64,000 nucleotides of DNA from positions 496,001 through 560,000 of the forward strand of contig JAWPHD010000140.1 of assembly GCA_037043455.1 (NCBI GenBank), written 5' to 3'. The position numbers were made by a program, and so were the translations under genes. Positions within the stretch are counted from its first letter, which is position 1; every line of letters begins with the position of its first letter. The stretch is from Cyrtodaria siliqua. Taxonomy: Eukaryota; Mollusca; Bivalvia; Adapedonta; Hiatellidae. The notes below the pieces were generated by a model, which was not told where the DNA came from, made no database searches, and saw only the letters and a list, made by a program, of their open reading frames with translations. Shown here in pieces: positions 42,060 through 53,089 of the stretch.

Positions 42060-42625
42060 TTTTTAATGGTATGATTGTTTAATGGTATGATTGTTATATG
42101 ACTGTTTAATGGTATGACTTTTATTGACGTGATTGTTTAATGGTATGATTGTTTAATGGTATGCTTGTTTAATGGTATGATTGTTTAACAGTATGATTGT
42201 GTAATGGTATGCTTGTTTAATGGTATGATTGTTTAATGGTATGATTGTTTAATGGTATGACTGTTTAATGGTATGATTGTGTAATGGTATGATTGTTCAA
42301 TGGTATGATTGTTTAATAGTATGATTGTTATATGACAGTTTAATGGTATAATTTTTTGTTGATGCGATTGTTTAATGGTATGATTGTTTAATGTTATGAT
42401 TGTTTAATGGTATGGTCGTTTAATGATATGATTGTTTAATGGTAAACGTTTTTAATGGTATTATTCTTTAATGATGTGGCTGTTTTATGGTATGCTTGTT
42501 TAATGACATGTTTGCTTACAGTGTTAGTTAATGGTATGATTGTTTAATGGTTTGATTGTTTAATGGTATGGTTCGTTAATGGTATACTTGTTTAATGGTA
42601 TGGTTGTTTTAATGGTGTGGGGTTT
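42060..42625. repeat. 16-bp minisatellite inside the Kolobok-like element
   Basis: About 34 degenerate copies of TTTAATGGTATGATTG, with drift (GCTTG, GACTG, TTATATGACTG) along the array. It ends at a G/T-rich tract. Confidence 0.9.
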
Positions 42626-43096
42626 TTTTTTGTGGGTTGGGATGGGGAATGCAGACAGTGTTTATCAATAGTTTTAGATAGGAATTTTATCTACACGGTT
42701 AAGCTTTTCAACTTTGCAATACAGTGTCCCGGTCATGTCAAGAACCTGAGCCAACTCAGTTTCCCATGTTTATGATATAGTTGCCGCTTTGTCGATCTTG
42801 TCCGGACATAACTCAAAAACTACTTAAAGGTGAAATATAGCGTATATTTTGAGTATATATTCGGAAATATACGTATATAATATACAATATTTTCAAATCT
42901 TACACTTATTGGTTGTCCCGTTTTCTCACAGTAGCCAATTTTATCCATAGCGCACAAGCTTCGAGTTTCGCCCTTTTTGAAGACAGGTAAGTGACACGTG
43001 ATCCTGTGATGTCATTGGTACCAAACGATTCGCGGTGTCGCATTGAGTTGTATAGTATTGTCTATGTAGGATTACGTTTTATGGTACTTGTTAAAA

Positions 43097-43450
43097 ATGC
43101 CGTGTGTTGTTGCTGGGTGAAAAAGTTTGCATAAAGAAGGACAAGATAATAACCTAAGTTTTTTTCGTTTCCCTAATCAAGATAATGATATATTAAGATT
43201 TGAAGTGTGGGTAGACGTTACCGAAGAAAATCGCCCGACTCGTCGAGAAAGTGGGAACCTACGAAAGACGCGCGAGTTTGTAGCAAACATTTTGAGTTGA
43301 CTTCGTGGGAAGTCCATCCTTTGGTTTCATTATCTTTGAATTTGGAGGCCATGCAGATTAAAATCAACAGCGGTACCAACGATATTCGACTATAAAAATG
43401 AGAAGTGCATAACCCCGTCGTCTCCAAGCAAGTTGTATTCGCCTATTCGA
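43097..43450 (+). pseudogene. Decayed THAP-domain coding remnant
   Basis: The frame reads MPCVVAG then TGA exactly where the THAP zinc ligand cysteine is expected. It continues SFFRFPNQDNDI and FEVWVDVTEENRP. After a one-base shift it reads WEPTKDARVCSKHF, with the C and H ligands. After a further shift it reads VPTIFDY, the AVPTxF-type signature that closes THAP domains. The zinc-binding order (C, C lost, W, P, C..H, AVPTIF) is therefore complete but spread over three frames. THAP domains bind DNA at transposon ends. No transposase body was recognised downstream. Confidence 0.75.
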
Positions 43451-44850
43451 CCGGCGTTGAGGAAATTCATACATGAAGTAAGATTGAAATTTATGTTCAA
43501 TTATCTTAGCACCTCATCGGGTATACGTATGATAAATTGAAGAAAGGTGTATAGTCTTAGATCTTTATAAACACCGTGAATGTTTAGCTGTTGAATTAAA
43601 AGCATGCGTCTTTACGTGAATCAATGAAGAGTTGACGGCGCTAATATTATGTAGCCGTCTTTTTTAAAAAGATTGCTAAGAACGTTCAGCATATAAATTT
43701 AAATGAATCCGGTGAAATAAATACTGTGTCTTTGTTTTCAAATTTTAATTTTAATAATTTTAAATTATACACCCTCTTCTGCCAAAAGTATTATAGATAT
43801 ATATTATCAACATATATAGGGCTATGGATTTGAGAAAAAAAAATGTTTCATGGATATTTATAACAAGGCAGAAAAATTAATAATATTACTAGCTTTTATA
43901 TTAATTCAGTAATTTTTTATGGCAAAGCAACAACAATAACGCCTCTTAGCTCGTGCAATAAGTAAAACAAGTATAATAGAATAATATACTTTATATTATG
44001 GTAATTTGATATATTTGGTCTGTTTTCGATCTGTATACTTACTGTATTTATCGTTCTCATAATACATTTGGCTATATTATTTAGATCATAGTATTTTTCT
44101 CTCTTTGTGCGCGACAAATATCATGTGATATATCCGTCTTGTGCAATACGCGTCTGCCCTCGGCGGTATTTCACCGCTCAAGTAATTGCAATAAACAGGA
44201 AATATATCATAAAACTAGGTTTCCCTAAATGGTGCCTGCTTTTGTGATATACCGACGTATGTACCCAAATTAGGCTGCACTTCAATAGTGCACCCAATAT
44301 TTTATTAGTCTGTATTGATATTTGGGGGCACGTGGAGACTAGAGAGCGTGTCATATTGCAAACACCGCTTCTAGAGTGTTTGGTGTTGATGGCGACTTAT
44401 GGCAAATATATAATACTATAGCAATTATGGCGCCGAAATTATATGCTGTTTCATTTATTATTGTTTTTTATTCATTTTTTATCAATTATGGATAATATCT
44501 AATAAATATATTTGTTCCATGTCTACTTATCGGCAAAAAAAATCTGACGCTCGTATTACCATAGAGTTACATACATATATATCCATGTATTAATGTATAG
44601 GTATAGACCAGGTCCATTCATTCGGAATATACTACATTTCCAGTGACATTTCGCGGTTATTGTGTATGTACCAAGATATTGCAGTGTTGCGGGTGACTTA
44701 CTGTCAGATTTCGATGAAAACAATGTTTACGTTGTTTTTTTGTTTATTGTTGCTGTAAGTGTATAAATACGCTATTTTGTTAGATTAGTGAATAGTGTAA
44801 TAAACCACTGAACGTAACGAATGACATGACACGATAGTCTTTACAAGCTC

Positions 44851-44991
44851 TCAATTTGCACCTGCACCGCGTACGACTTCATCATCAGTTGATGAATCCG
44901 ATGTATTTTCGTCCTCAGACACGTATTCTGGCTCCAAACCTAAAGGTTGCACATGGTGTAACCGTTTTATCACGGGCATTTCCTCTGACAT
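44851..44991 (-). CDS. 46-residue acidic peptide or first exon inside the Kolobok-like element
   Basis: ATG at 44991, stop at 44851. The peptide contains VQPLGLEPEYVSEDE and then NTSDSSTDDE. The (I/V)QPxxFEPE-plus-acidic pattern resembles the start of cysteine-rich proteins often annotated as P2X7-like in mollusc and cnidarian genomes. GTGCAG/GTGCAA at 44855-44865 could be a splice donor, which would make this a first exon. The cysteine-rich continuation was not found. Assignment is tentative. Confidence 0.35.
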   Translation of the reverse strand: MSEEMPVIKRLHHVQPLGLEPEYVSEDENTSDSSTDDEVVRGAGAN

Positions 44992-45534
44992 CGCTTAATT
45001 CTCACATTTTCACACAAGGTATACTGTTTTGCGTTCAGTCCCAATATAAACAAAAAATAGTTTGTTCCCAATGACGTCATTTCCGGTAATTCGCGCAAGA
45101 GTTTTTCCCCTTAGATTTTTTTCGATTTTTTAGCAATGCCTGTTCGCCTTTTCGGTTTTTATCTTTAAAAACATATTTTCACTAAACATACATCAATAGC
45201 ATAGTAAACATCGTATTTATAATGATATTTAATAATTAAAAACATATCAACAACGGATTTGTTGATTTAGGACAAATTTCATCTTTAAGGGTCTGCAATT
45301 ATACTTCATACAATGATAGAGGGTAATAAGGGAAAGTTCCGAGTATAAGTACCACAACTCTCTCTATCGTCATTCACTATAGTTATTGCCCTTTGCAAAG
45401 TTATAATTATTGTGCGGAGAATAACTCAAAAACTACTAATGGAACTGCAATGAAACTTCGCACAATAAAATAGGGCAGTGAGAGGTCCGTGTCTCTGTCT
45501 GTCCGTCCGTCCGTCTATCCGGATATCTTGTTTT

Positions 45535-45690
45535 TATTGGTTTTGTTTTGGTTGAATGGTGTTTTACGTCAATTTTAGCACATATTAGGCCATATATGAC
45601 GGTCGGTGTTTTTGTGGTAGAGGCAGATCATCGTATTGTTTACTAAGTAGAACCAGTACTGTACACCTGCCGCCATCTGAAGAAAAAATC
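45535..45690. mobile_element. SINE-like repeat, copy B
   Basis: It contains GGTGTTTTACGTCAATTTTA, GGCCATATATGACGGTCGGT and AGAACCAGTACTGTACACCT, the same blocks in the same order as copy A. It is inserted within the Kolobok-like element. Confidence 0.7.
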
Positions 45691-45813
45691 CAGAAGTTGT
45701 CGTATCGAAGTAATACAGCTTTGTTTTCGTATCGAGTCTATATTCGTTTGCTAAACAATTACTAGTATGCTCGTAGTGTAATTTTGCCATTATTTGGCGG
45801 TTAATTTTTTTAA

Positions 45814-46732
45814 GGTGGTTGGCTGGGAAAGGACGTAGTGATGAGATTTTTTTAAATTCATATTTAAAGCTTCTTTGGTATAATTTAGATTCAAAATTAT
45901 CAAAAAAAGGCTAGGTCACCACGCTTTATTTCCCACTAGACGTCATTGAATAAGGCACATATTTCTAACTTCAAAATTTCACTAAAAAGAGGAAATATAT
46001 TGTCATTGAACATTTTCACAATTGTTTTCATAACATTACGTTTATTGAAAAACAACAATTAATTTTCAATTGCATATATACATATTTTTCAAATCATACA
46101 AAAGCAATTGTAATCCTCTTTCGTCTTTTTACTTTAAAAAGCAAACATATATGGACCGTACCCTACCCACTTTTGTTTTTACCGAAAAATTAATTCAAGA
46201 TAAAAAAATATGTTCTAATGATCAACTTTTTTTAAAACTTGCAAGGTCCTATGACATTTCTTTCAAAACAAGTAAAAAAATATAAAGGTCACCAGGCTTC
46301 TAATGATTTTTTATTAAAAATTCTTTAAATTACACCCATTTTGGAGTTATTTTGACATTTTCAATGTAAAATACTGTACACACAATACTGACATGGAGAT
46401 GGAAAATAAAGTTAGCTCAGTATCTACTTATATATATGTATTCCACTACTGAAAAGCCTAAATCTGATTTATTCTATAGCAAAAGGATAAATTCTACTCA
46501 GAGCTACCCATACCCCCTATTTTGTTGACAACAAAAAATGATCACAAATGACGGAAAAAGTATGAAAAAAAAAAAATATGAAAATTTGGTATGTTACCAT
46601 CTTAAATCATACATTAAATCCATATCTACTAAAATGGAAAAACATTAAACAATTCTGTTGTCAAATAAAACTATGATTTAAAAAATAAAATGTTTAGACT
46701 TGAAGATGTCAAAACTTGCTCAGCCAACATCC
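45814..46732. mobile_element. TTAA-flanked TIR element nested in the Kolobok-like element
   Basis: The left end is GGTGGTTGGCTGGGAAAGGA. The right end, read inward on the other strand, is GGATGTTGGCTGAGCAAGTT. TTAA lies at 45810-45813 and 46733-46736. The 919-bp interior is AT-rich with no recognised protein, so it is probably non-autonomous. It is the third TTAA-flanked element in this window. Confidence 0.65.
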
Positions 46733-47699
46733 TTAACATATAACATGCGAAAATATGTCTTCACGAGGGACACTTAGCTTGGTACCTCGCTGATCCCGAC
46801 ATTATTTTGGGTTTTGCAACACCATTTCGCTGTTAACAAACTATTTATCATAATGTTGTAAAACTTGAAGTTTTTTGAAGATACGTGGGGCTTTGTTTCG
46901 AGAAGCTTATTACGATATGTGTGCTATAATGTGCAGGGCTTCACTTCATGCAAAGCTGAATGTAGGAACACCCTACCCACCAACAATTTATGTTGAATAG
47001 CATGTACATTCCGTCTAGCAGGTTACTATCACTATTACTATGGACAGCTGATTATTTAAAAATAATGATTGATATATCACCAACATGTACAATATACCTT
47101 TAATATGAATACCGTCGACGTCGTTACGTTAATGACACGACGTCAACAGAGACGGGGTTTTTTCCGAAGGGGTTTGGGGTCAATAAAGGAAGTATACAGA
47201 AACAAATATTTCGAAGACCATCACATTTTATTTCAAATTCAGATAGGAAATTAAATTCTCTAAAAATACTAAAATTGTGCATTTTTATCGAGCCATATAA
47301 AAGATAAATGGCATTAACATTGTTTTTTCTTAAAATTCCTTGTTTAAAAAGCAGCGAAAGACATAGGAAATTCCATAAATAATAGTTTACAGCCTTATTT
47401 AAATGATATAATTTATATATAAGATGAAAGGTCTCGTCAAGACTAACAGTGTGATATAAAATGTAATTGTATGTGACTAAACTAACACTCTGTGATGCTA
47501 AAAACGTTGACAATTGAGTGCAACGCGACTTTTATGAAAAACGTCAAACATGGCCATATTTGAGACGTTATTATTAAAATCTTGTTCTCACGAGGAAAAA
47601 ACAAAATTCAGATTCAAGTCGCAAATATCTTCAAATTTACAAATATATATAGTTCATATGCGTACCCTTAAATATTCGAATAGGTCAATTCCCCCTTAA

Positions 47700-50515
47700 T
47701 ACAAAAATGCAACTAAATAAGCTAGATAATAATACAGGCAGTTAAATTAGACATAATACAGAAACGCAATGAATAAGCTAGACAATAGTACAGGCAGTTA
47801 AATTAAATAAAATACAAGAACGCAATTAAATAAGCTAGATAATAGTACAGGCAGTTAAATTAAACAAAATACAAGAACGCAACTAAATAAGCTAGATAAT
47901 AGTACAGGCAGTTAAATTAAACAAAATACAAGAACGCAACTAAATAAGCTAGATAATAGTACAGGCAGTTAAATTAAACAAAATACAAGAACGCAATTAA
48001 ATAAGCTAGATAATAGTACAGGCAGTTAAATTAAACAAAATACAAGAACGCAACTAAATAAGCTAGATAATAGTACAGGCAGTTAAATTAAACATAATAC
48101 AAGAACGCAACTAAATAAGCTAGATAATAGTACAGGCAGTTAAATTAAACAAAATACAAGAACGCAACTAAATAAGCTAGAAAATAGTACACGCAGTTAA
48201 ATTAAACAAAATACAAGAACGCAACTAAATAAGCTAGATAATAGTACAGGCAGTTAAATTAAACAAAATACAAGAACGCAACTAAATAAGCTAGATAATA
48301 GTACAGGCAGTTAAATTAAACAAAATACAAGAACGCAACTAAATAAGCTAGATAATAGTACAGGCAGTTAAATTAAATAAAATACAAGAACGCAACTAAA
48401 TAAGCTAGATAATAGTACAGGCAGTTAAATTAAACAAAATACAAGAACGCAACTAAATAAGCTAGATAATAGTACACGCAGTTAAATTAAACAAAATACA
48501 AGAACGCAACTAAATAAGCTAGATAATAGTACAGGCAGTTAAATTAAATAAAATACAAGAACGCAGCTAAATAAGCTAGATAATAGTACACGCAGTTAAA
48601 TTAAACAAAATACAAGAACGCAACTAAATAAGCTAGATAATAGTACAGGCAGTTAAATTAAACAAAATACAAGAACGCAACTAAATAAGCTAGATAATAG
48701 TACAGGCAGTTAAATTAAACAAAATACAAGAACGCAACTAAATAAGCTAGATAATAGTACAGGCAGTTAAATTAAACAAAATACAAGAACGCAATTAAAT
48801 AAGCTAGATAATAGTACAGGCAGTTAAATTAAACAAAATACAAGAACGCAACTAAATAAGCTAGATAATAGTACAGGCAGTTAAATTAAACAAAATACAA
48901 GAACGCAACTAAATAAGCTAGATAATAGTACAGGCAGTTAAATTAAACAAAATACAAGAACGCAACTAAATAAGCTAGATAATAGTAAAGGCAGTTAAAT
49001 TAAACAAAATACAAGAACGCAACTAAATAAGCTAGATAATAGTACAGGCAGTTAAATTAAACAAAATACAAGAACGCAACTAAATAAGCTAGATAATAGT
49101 ACAGGCAGTTAAATTAAACAAAATACAAGAACGCAACTAAATAAGCTAGATAATAGTACAGGCAGTTAAATTAAACAAAATACAAGAACGCAACTAAATA
49201 AGCTAGATAATAGTACAGGCAGTTAAATTAAACAAAATACAAGAACGCAACTAAATAAGCTAGATAATAGTACAGGCAGTTAAATTAAACAAAATACAAG
49301 AACGCAACTAAATAAGCTAGATAATAGTACAGGCAGTTAAATTAAACAAAATACAAGAACGCAACTAAATAAGCTAGATAATAGTACAGGCAGTTAAATT
49401 AAACAAAATACAAGAACGCAACTAAAAAGGCTAGATAATAGTACAGGCAGTAAAATTAAACAAAATACAAGAACGCAACTAAATAAGCTAGATAATAGTA
49501 CAGGCAGTTAAATTAAACAAAATACAAGAACGCAACTAAATAAGCTAGATAATAGTACAGGCAGTTAAATTAAACAAAATACAAGAACGCAACTAAATAA
49601 GCTAGATAATAGTACAGGCAGTTAAATTAAACAAAATACAAGAACGCAACTAAATAAGCTAGATAATAGTACAGGGGCAGTTAAATTAAACAAAATACAA
49701 GAACGCAACTAAATAAGCTAGATAATAGTACAGGCAGTTAAATTAAACAAAATACAAGAACGCAACTAAATAAGCTAGATAATAGTACAGGCAGTTAAAT
49801 TAAACAAAATACAAGAACGCAACTAAATAAGCTAGATAATAGTACAGGCAGTTAAATTAAACAAAATACAAGAACGCAACTAAATAGGCTAGATAATAGT
49901 ACAGGCAGTTAAATTAAACAAAATACAAGAACGCAACTAAATAGGCTAGATAATAGTACAGGCAGTTAAATTAAACAAAATACAAGAACGCAACTAAATA
50001 GGCTAGATAATAGTACAGGCAGTTAAATTAAACAAAATACAAGAACGCAACTAAATAAGCTAGATAATAGTACAGGCAGTTAAATTAAACAAAATACAAG
50101 AACGCAACTAAATAAGCTAGATAATAGTACAGGCAGTTAAATTAAACAAAATACAAGAACGCACCTAAATAAGCTAGATAATAGTACAGGCAGTTAAATT
50201 AAACAAAATACAAGAACGCAACTAAATAAGCTAGATAATAGTACAGGCAGTTAAATTAAACAAAATACAAGAACGCAACTAAATAAGCTAGATAATAGTA
50301 CAGGCAGTTAAATTAAACAAAATACAAGAACGCAACTAAATAAGCTAGATTATAGTACAGGCAGTTAAATTAAACAAAATACAAGAACGCAACTAAATAA
50401 GCTAGATAATAGTACAGGCAGTTAAATTAAACAAAATACAAGAACGCAACTAAATAAGCTAGATTATAGTACAGGCAGTTAAATTAAACAAAATACAAGA
50501 ACGCAACTAAATAAG
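47700..50515. repeat. 57-bp minisatellite, about 49 copies
   Basis: The unit is ATAAGCTAGATAATAGTACA GGCAGTTAAATTAAACAAAA TACAAGAACGCAACTAA. Copies in the middle are almost identical. The first few (47700-47880) still carry older variants such as GACATAATAC and AATACAAAAATGC. These match the two diverged copies at 40490-40588, on the other side of the Kolobok-like insertion. The array is an expansion of LINE 3'-region sequence. Confidence 0.95.
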
Positions 50516-50597
50516 CAGCTAAATACTATGCTCTCAACTCCCATTGTGATTTTGGACTGTAAATACCAGAATGGTTTAAACTTTTAATTTAGGATAT

Positions 50598-51255
50598 TTA
50601 TGTGATTACTTTATAATTTACAGGCTGTACATCTGCATTCGTGTTCATTCCAATGAGATATCTAAAATTATTAATTTGTCTAAATTCCTCCGGCAATGAA
50701 CTCCACAGTCCTTGGGCAGCATATCTAAACGAATTCTTACCAAAATGAGAAGTTCTTACTTGAGGTATTTGAAGAATATTTATATATCTGAAATTATATC
50801 TTTGATCTTTTTTGACAATTAATTCTGATAAAACTGGAGGAGCTAGACTATTTATGATGTTAAACGTTTCGATTGCAATGTTCCTAGTTCTACGTACATG
50901 TAAAGATGGTAGTTTAGCCTTGCTTAATAATTCTTGATAAGAGCTTATATTGTCGTTGTAAACAAATTTGAGGGCTCTGTATTTTTTCAATTTTCTGTGT
51001 ATTATTGACTGAACAAAAGTGCCATGCTAGTGGGCAAAAGTTAAAGTTTGATAGTATAAAAGTATGAAAAATGGTCAGTCTGCTTAATTTGGATAAATGC
51101 TTGCCAAATATTTTAAGAACATTGAGTTGTTGGGCAGCTTTTGCCTGAAATTTATCTGGGTTTGCTTGCATGCAGTTGAAATCAAACCAGTTCATGATAA
51201 TATTGCTTTCTTGGTGGAGAGTTGTTACGAAGTACGTAATACTATTATACATATT
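50598..51255 (-). pseudogene. C-terminal coding part of a CR1-like LINE with internal deletion
   Basis: On the minus strand MNWFDFNCMQANPDKFQ runs straight into KAAQQLNVLKIFGKHL. In the sister copy at 38 kb about 60 residues separate these motifs, so an in-frame deletion has occurred. Next come FNFCPLAWHFCSVNN, a frameshift near 50985, and then YNFRYINILQIPQVRTSHFG and KNSFRYAAQGLWSSLP. It is the missing coding half of the LINE whose 3' tail is at 39880. Not functional. Confidence 0.85.
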
Positions 51256-51433
51256 AATCATATGGACAATCAGAGCGCAGCATGAACAACGTTATCTCTA
51301 TTTCTTCTATTTCCCCGTACACGGATTACGTCCCTTGTACGGGGAAATAGAAGAAATAGAGATCCATTGTACTTGGAAATAGAAGAAATAGAGATAACGT
51401 TGTTCTTGCTGCGCTCTGAATGTCCATATGATT
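51256..51433. mobile_element. Foldback (hairpin) element with three complementary arms
   Basis: AATCATATGGACAATCAGAG (51256 on) pairs with its inverse at 51414-51433. The pairing extends 59 bp through GCGCAGCATGAACAACGTTA TCTCTATTTC. Inside, TCTCTATTTCTTCTATTTCC CCGTACA (51294-51320) also pairs almost perfectly with the inverse at 51335-51361. One left arm therefore faces two tandem right arms. It abuts the LINE coding remnant. Confidence 0.8.
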
Positions 51434-51439
51434 ATTATT

Positions 51440-52100
51440 TATAACAGTCTTAGGTACTATTATAAATAGGCAGTAGCCAGTGTACGCACGTAGACTTATA
51501 AAGTTGGTATGAATCACACTATGTATCGATTCCGTATACTAGTATGTTAAATAAATAGTTTTATGATTAATCCCGTAATTTGATTTAACTGTCTATATTA
51601 TTTCTTTTTTCCTGTCCCTGTGACTTACAGTACAATGTCTAATCGCATATGTACATGATGAAAACCACAGAGAATAATGTTTACATCTGCTAGTTAGACT
51701 GGGAAAAGCGAAAAATCGTCGTTGAGTAACCGTTACGTTAAAAATGTTGTCGTCTAGACGCCGTGACACTTTCAGGGAGAAACCGTGACATGCTTTTAAA
51801 AAAAAAAATCTTTTTAACCATATGGCAATCCATATGAACTAATTATTTTCTACTGGTTTGTATACACGTTTTGATAAAGCATAATGCATTAAAGTGCTAT
51901 ACGTTTTGACGTTTTTAAAAATTCTTCCATATAATAAATTGATGTATAAAAAATGTAGTTGATATAGAAACTAAGCAAAACACTTTTATTAACTCATATT
52001 AGCGTATATAAGGATGTATTTCGCATGAAAACGCTGTAAAAAAGCAAAATGCATACCATTTTCATTCAAAATCCACGTTTGTAAACAGACATCGTTGAGA
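51440..52100. other. AT-rich sequence, nothing recognised
   Basis: No repeat, RNA or coding signal was supported. Confidence 0.4.
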
Positions 52101-52360
52101 ATCTTGACTATTCATGGCGAAACCGATACCACCGTCGATGTCGACTGGTTTTCGTCGAGAATCCATTTGCGCTGATACCGGGTTTATACCCAGTGTTTTT
52201 AACGCATCAATAACTTCACTCTGGCTTGCAGTTGACAATTTCTTTCATAGCAGTACAAAAACAAATATGCGACAAGTGGCGCACAGTAAGTACCCATAGG
52301 AATATACCAACAACCTGGCGGTAAACAATTTTACCGTATCTTATAAAGATGTTACAATCG
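52100..52360 (-). pseudogene. Penelope-like reverse transcriptase fragment
   Basis: On the minus strand IRYGKIVYRQVV is followed, after a two-base insertion, by IPMGTYCAPLVAYLFLYCYE and then RN. This is the VYRQIVGIPMGTxCAPLxADLFL block of a reverse transcriptase common in marine invertebrates, which I place near Penelope-like elements. Usual ADLFL has become AYLFL. No catalytic aspartate block follows. The 55.7-kb fragment carries a later part of the same protein type on the other strand. Confidence 0.6.
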
Positions 52361-52439
52361 CTTATCAAGTGAGCCCAGAAGTTGCATGTACAAAAGAGTA
52401 TGATAATGGACCTTTGGAAACGGCTGAGCACGACACATA

Positions 52440-53085
52440 CGAAATATTGCAGTCTCGGTTTGATTGTTCATGAGCGGTAGTGAAATTTGTTAGCTACCGC
52501 TCACGCCCTCTAGCCCCGGGTTGAGCAGAACTCAATATTCATAAAAAAATCAACAGTACAGAATTTTAACCATCCCGAAGATGGCAAGCATATGGCGGTG
52601 GATATAGCAATATTTTATCTTTATTTCATCCCCTATATCCAGCGGCGTATGGTCCCAAGAACTAATAAAATTGTTTGCCACGAAGAGCGAAAAAAACAAA
52701 AAGGAATTTAGTTGGGAGCAGCGGTTATGAAGCCTGCGTATCACAAGTAACAGCCAAAAGACTAAATTAAAAAGCAGACAACATATCCTATGAGTGGTTA
52801 ACAATATCCATAAAACAACAAATGAATATATTCAAAACTGTGTTGTATTAAATATGTTTTTATTAAATATACATTAGTAAATTTGACAGTTAACACCAGT
52901 ACAATACATTCAAAGTACATATAACAAGTGATTTTAATCACAATAAGAATGATAACTCTTCCCGCCCTGTCTACTTTCGATTTATTTTGATCTTTTTTAT
53001 AGCACAGTGGCGTTGCTTGTGCAGTGTGGCGGCAGTAAAACACCTCCCCGCCGCTTATGGAACGCCAAACACGACTTTGATGGTC
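52440..53085. other. No gene seen
   Basis: Short frames without family resemblance. CACAGTGGCGTTGC at 53003 resembles a hAT-type MITE end, but no partner was found. Confidence 0.35.
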
Positions 53086-53089
53086 ATTT

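Larger units (their letters stand above)
40593..47695. mobile_element. Kolobok-like DNA transposon, 7.1 kb, long TIRs, TTAA duplication
   Basis: The two ends are inverted copies for about 540-560 bp (40593-41125 and 47130-47695). They begin GGGGGAATTGACCTATT and share AACGTCTC(G/A)AATAT, TTTTTCATAAAAGTCGCGTT and CTCAATTGTCAACGTTTTTA. TTAA flanks both ends (40589-40592 and 47696-47699). Kolobok elements are known for TTAA duplications, and some encode THAP domains. A decayed THAP domain lies inside. The arms have diverged by many substitutions and small indels, so the copy is old. No intact transposase core was found. Confidence 0.75.

Noticed and set aside
47124..47513. 129-codon minus-strand frame as a protein gene
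   Set aside because: It lies in the right inverted arm of the Kolobok-like element, and its similarity to the 40930 frame is explained by the arms being copies.
47700..50515. CRISPR-like or centromeric array
   Set aside because: No spacers; the monomer matches LINE 3' sequence and the array is only 2.8 kb, so neither reading is supported.
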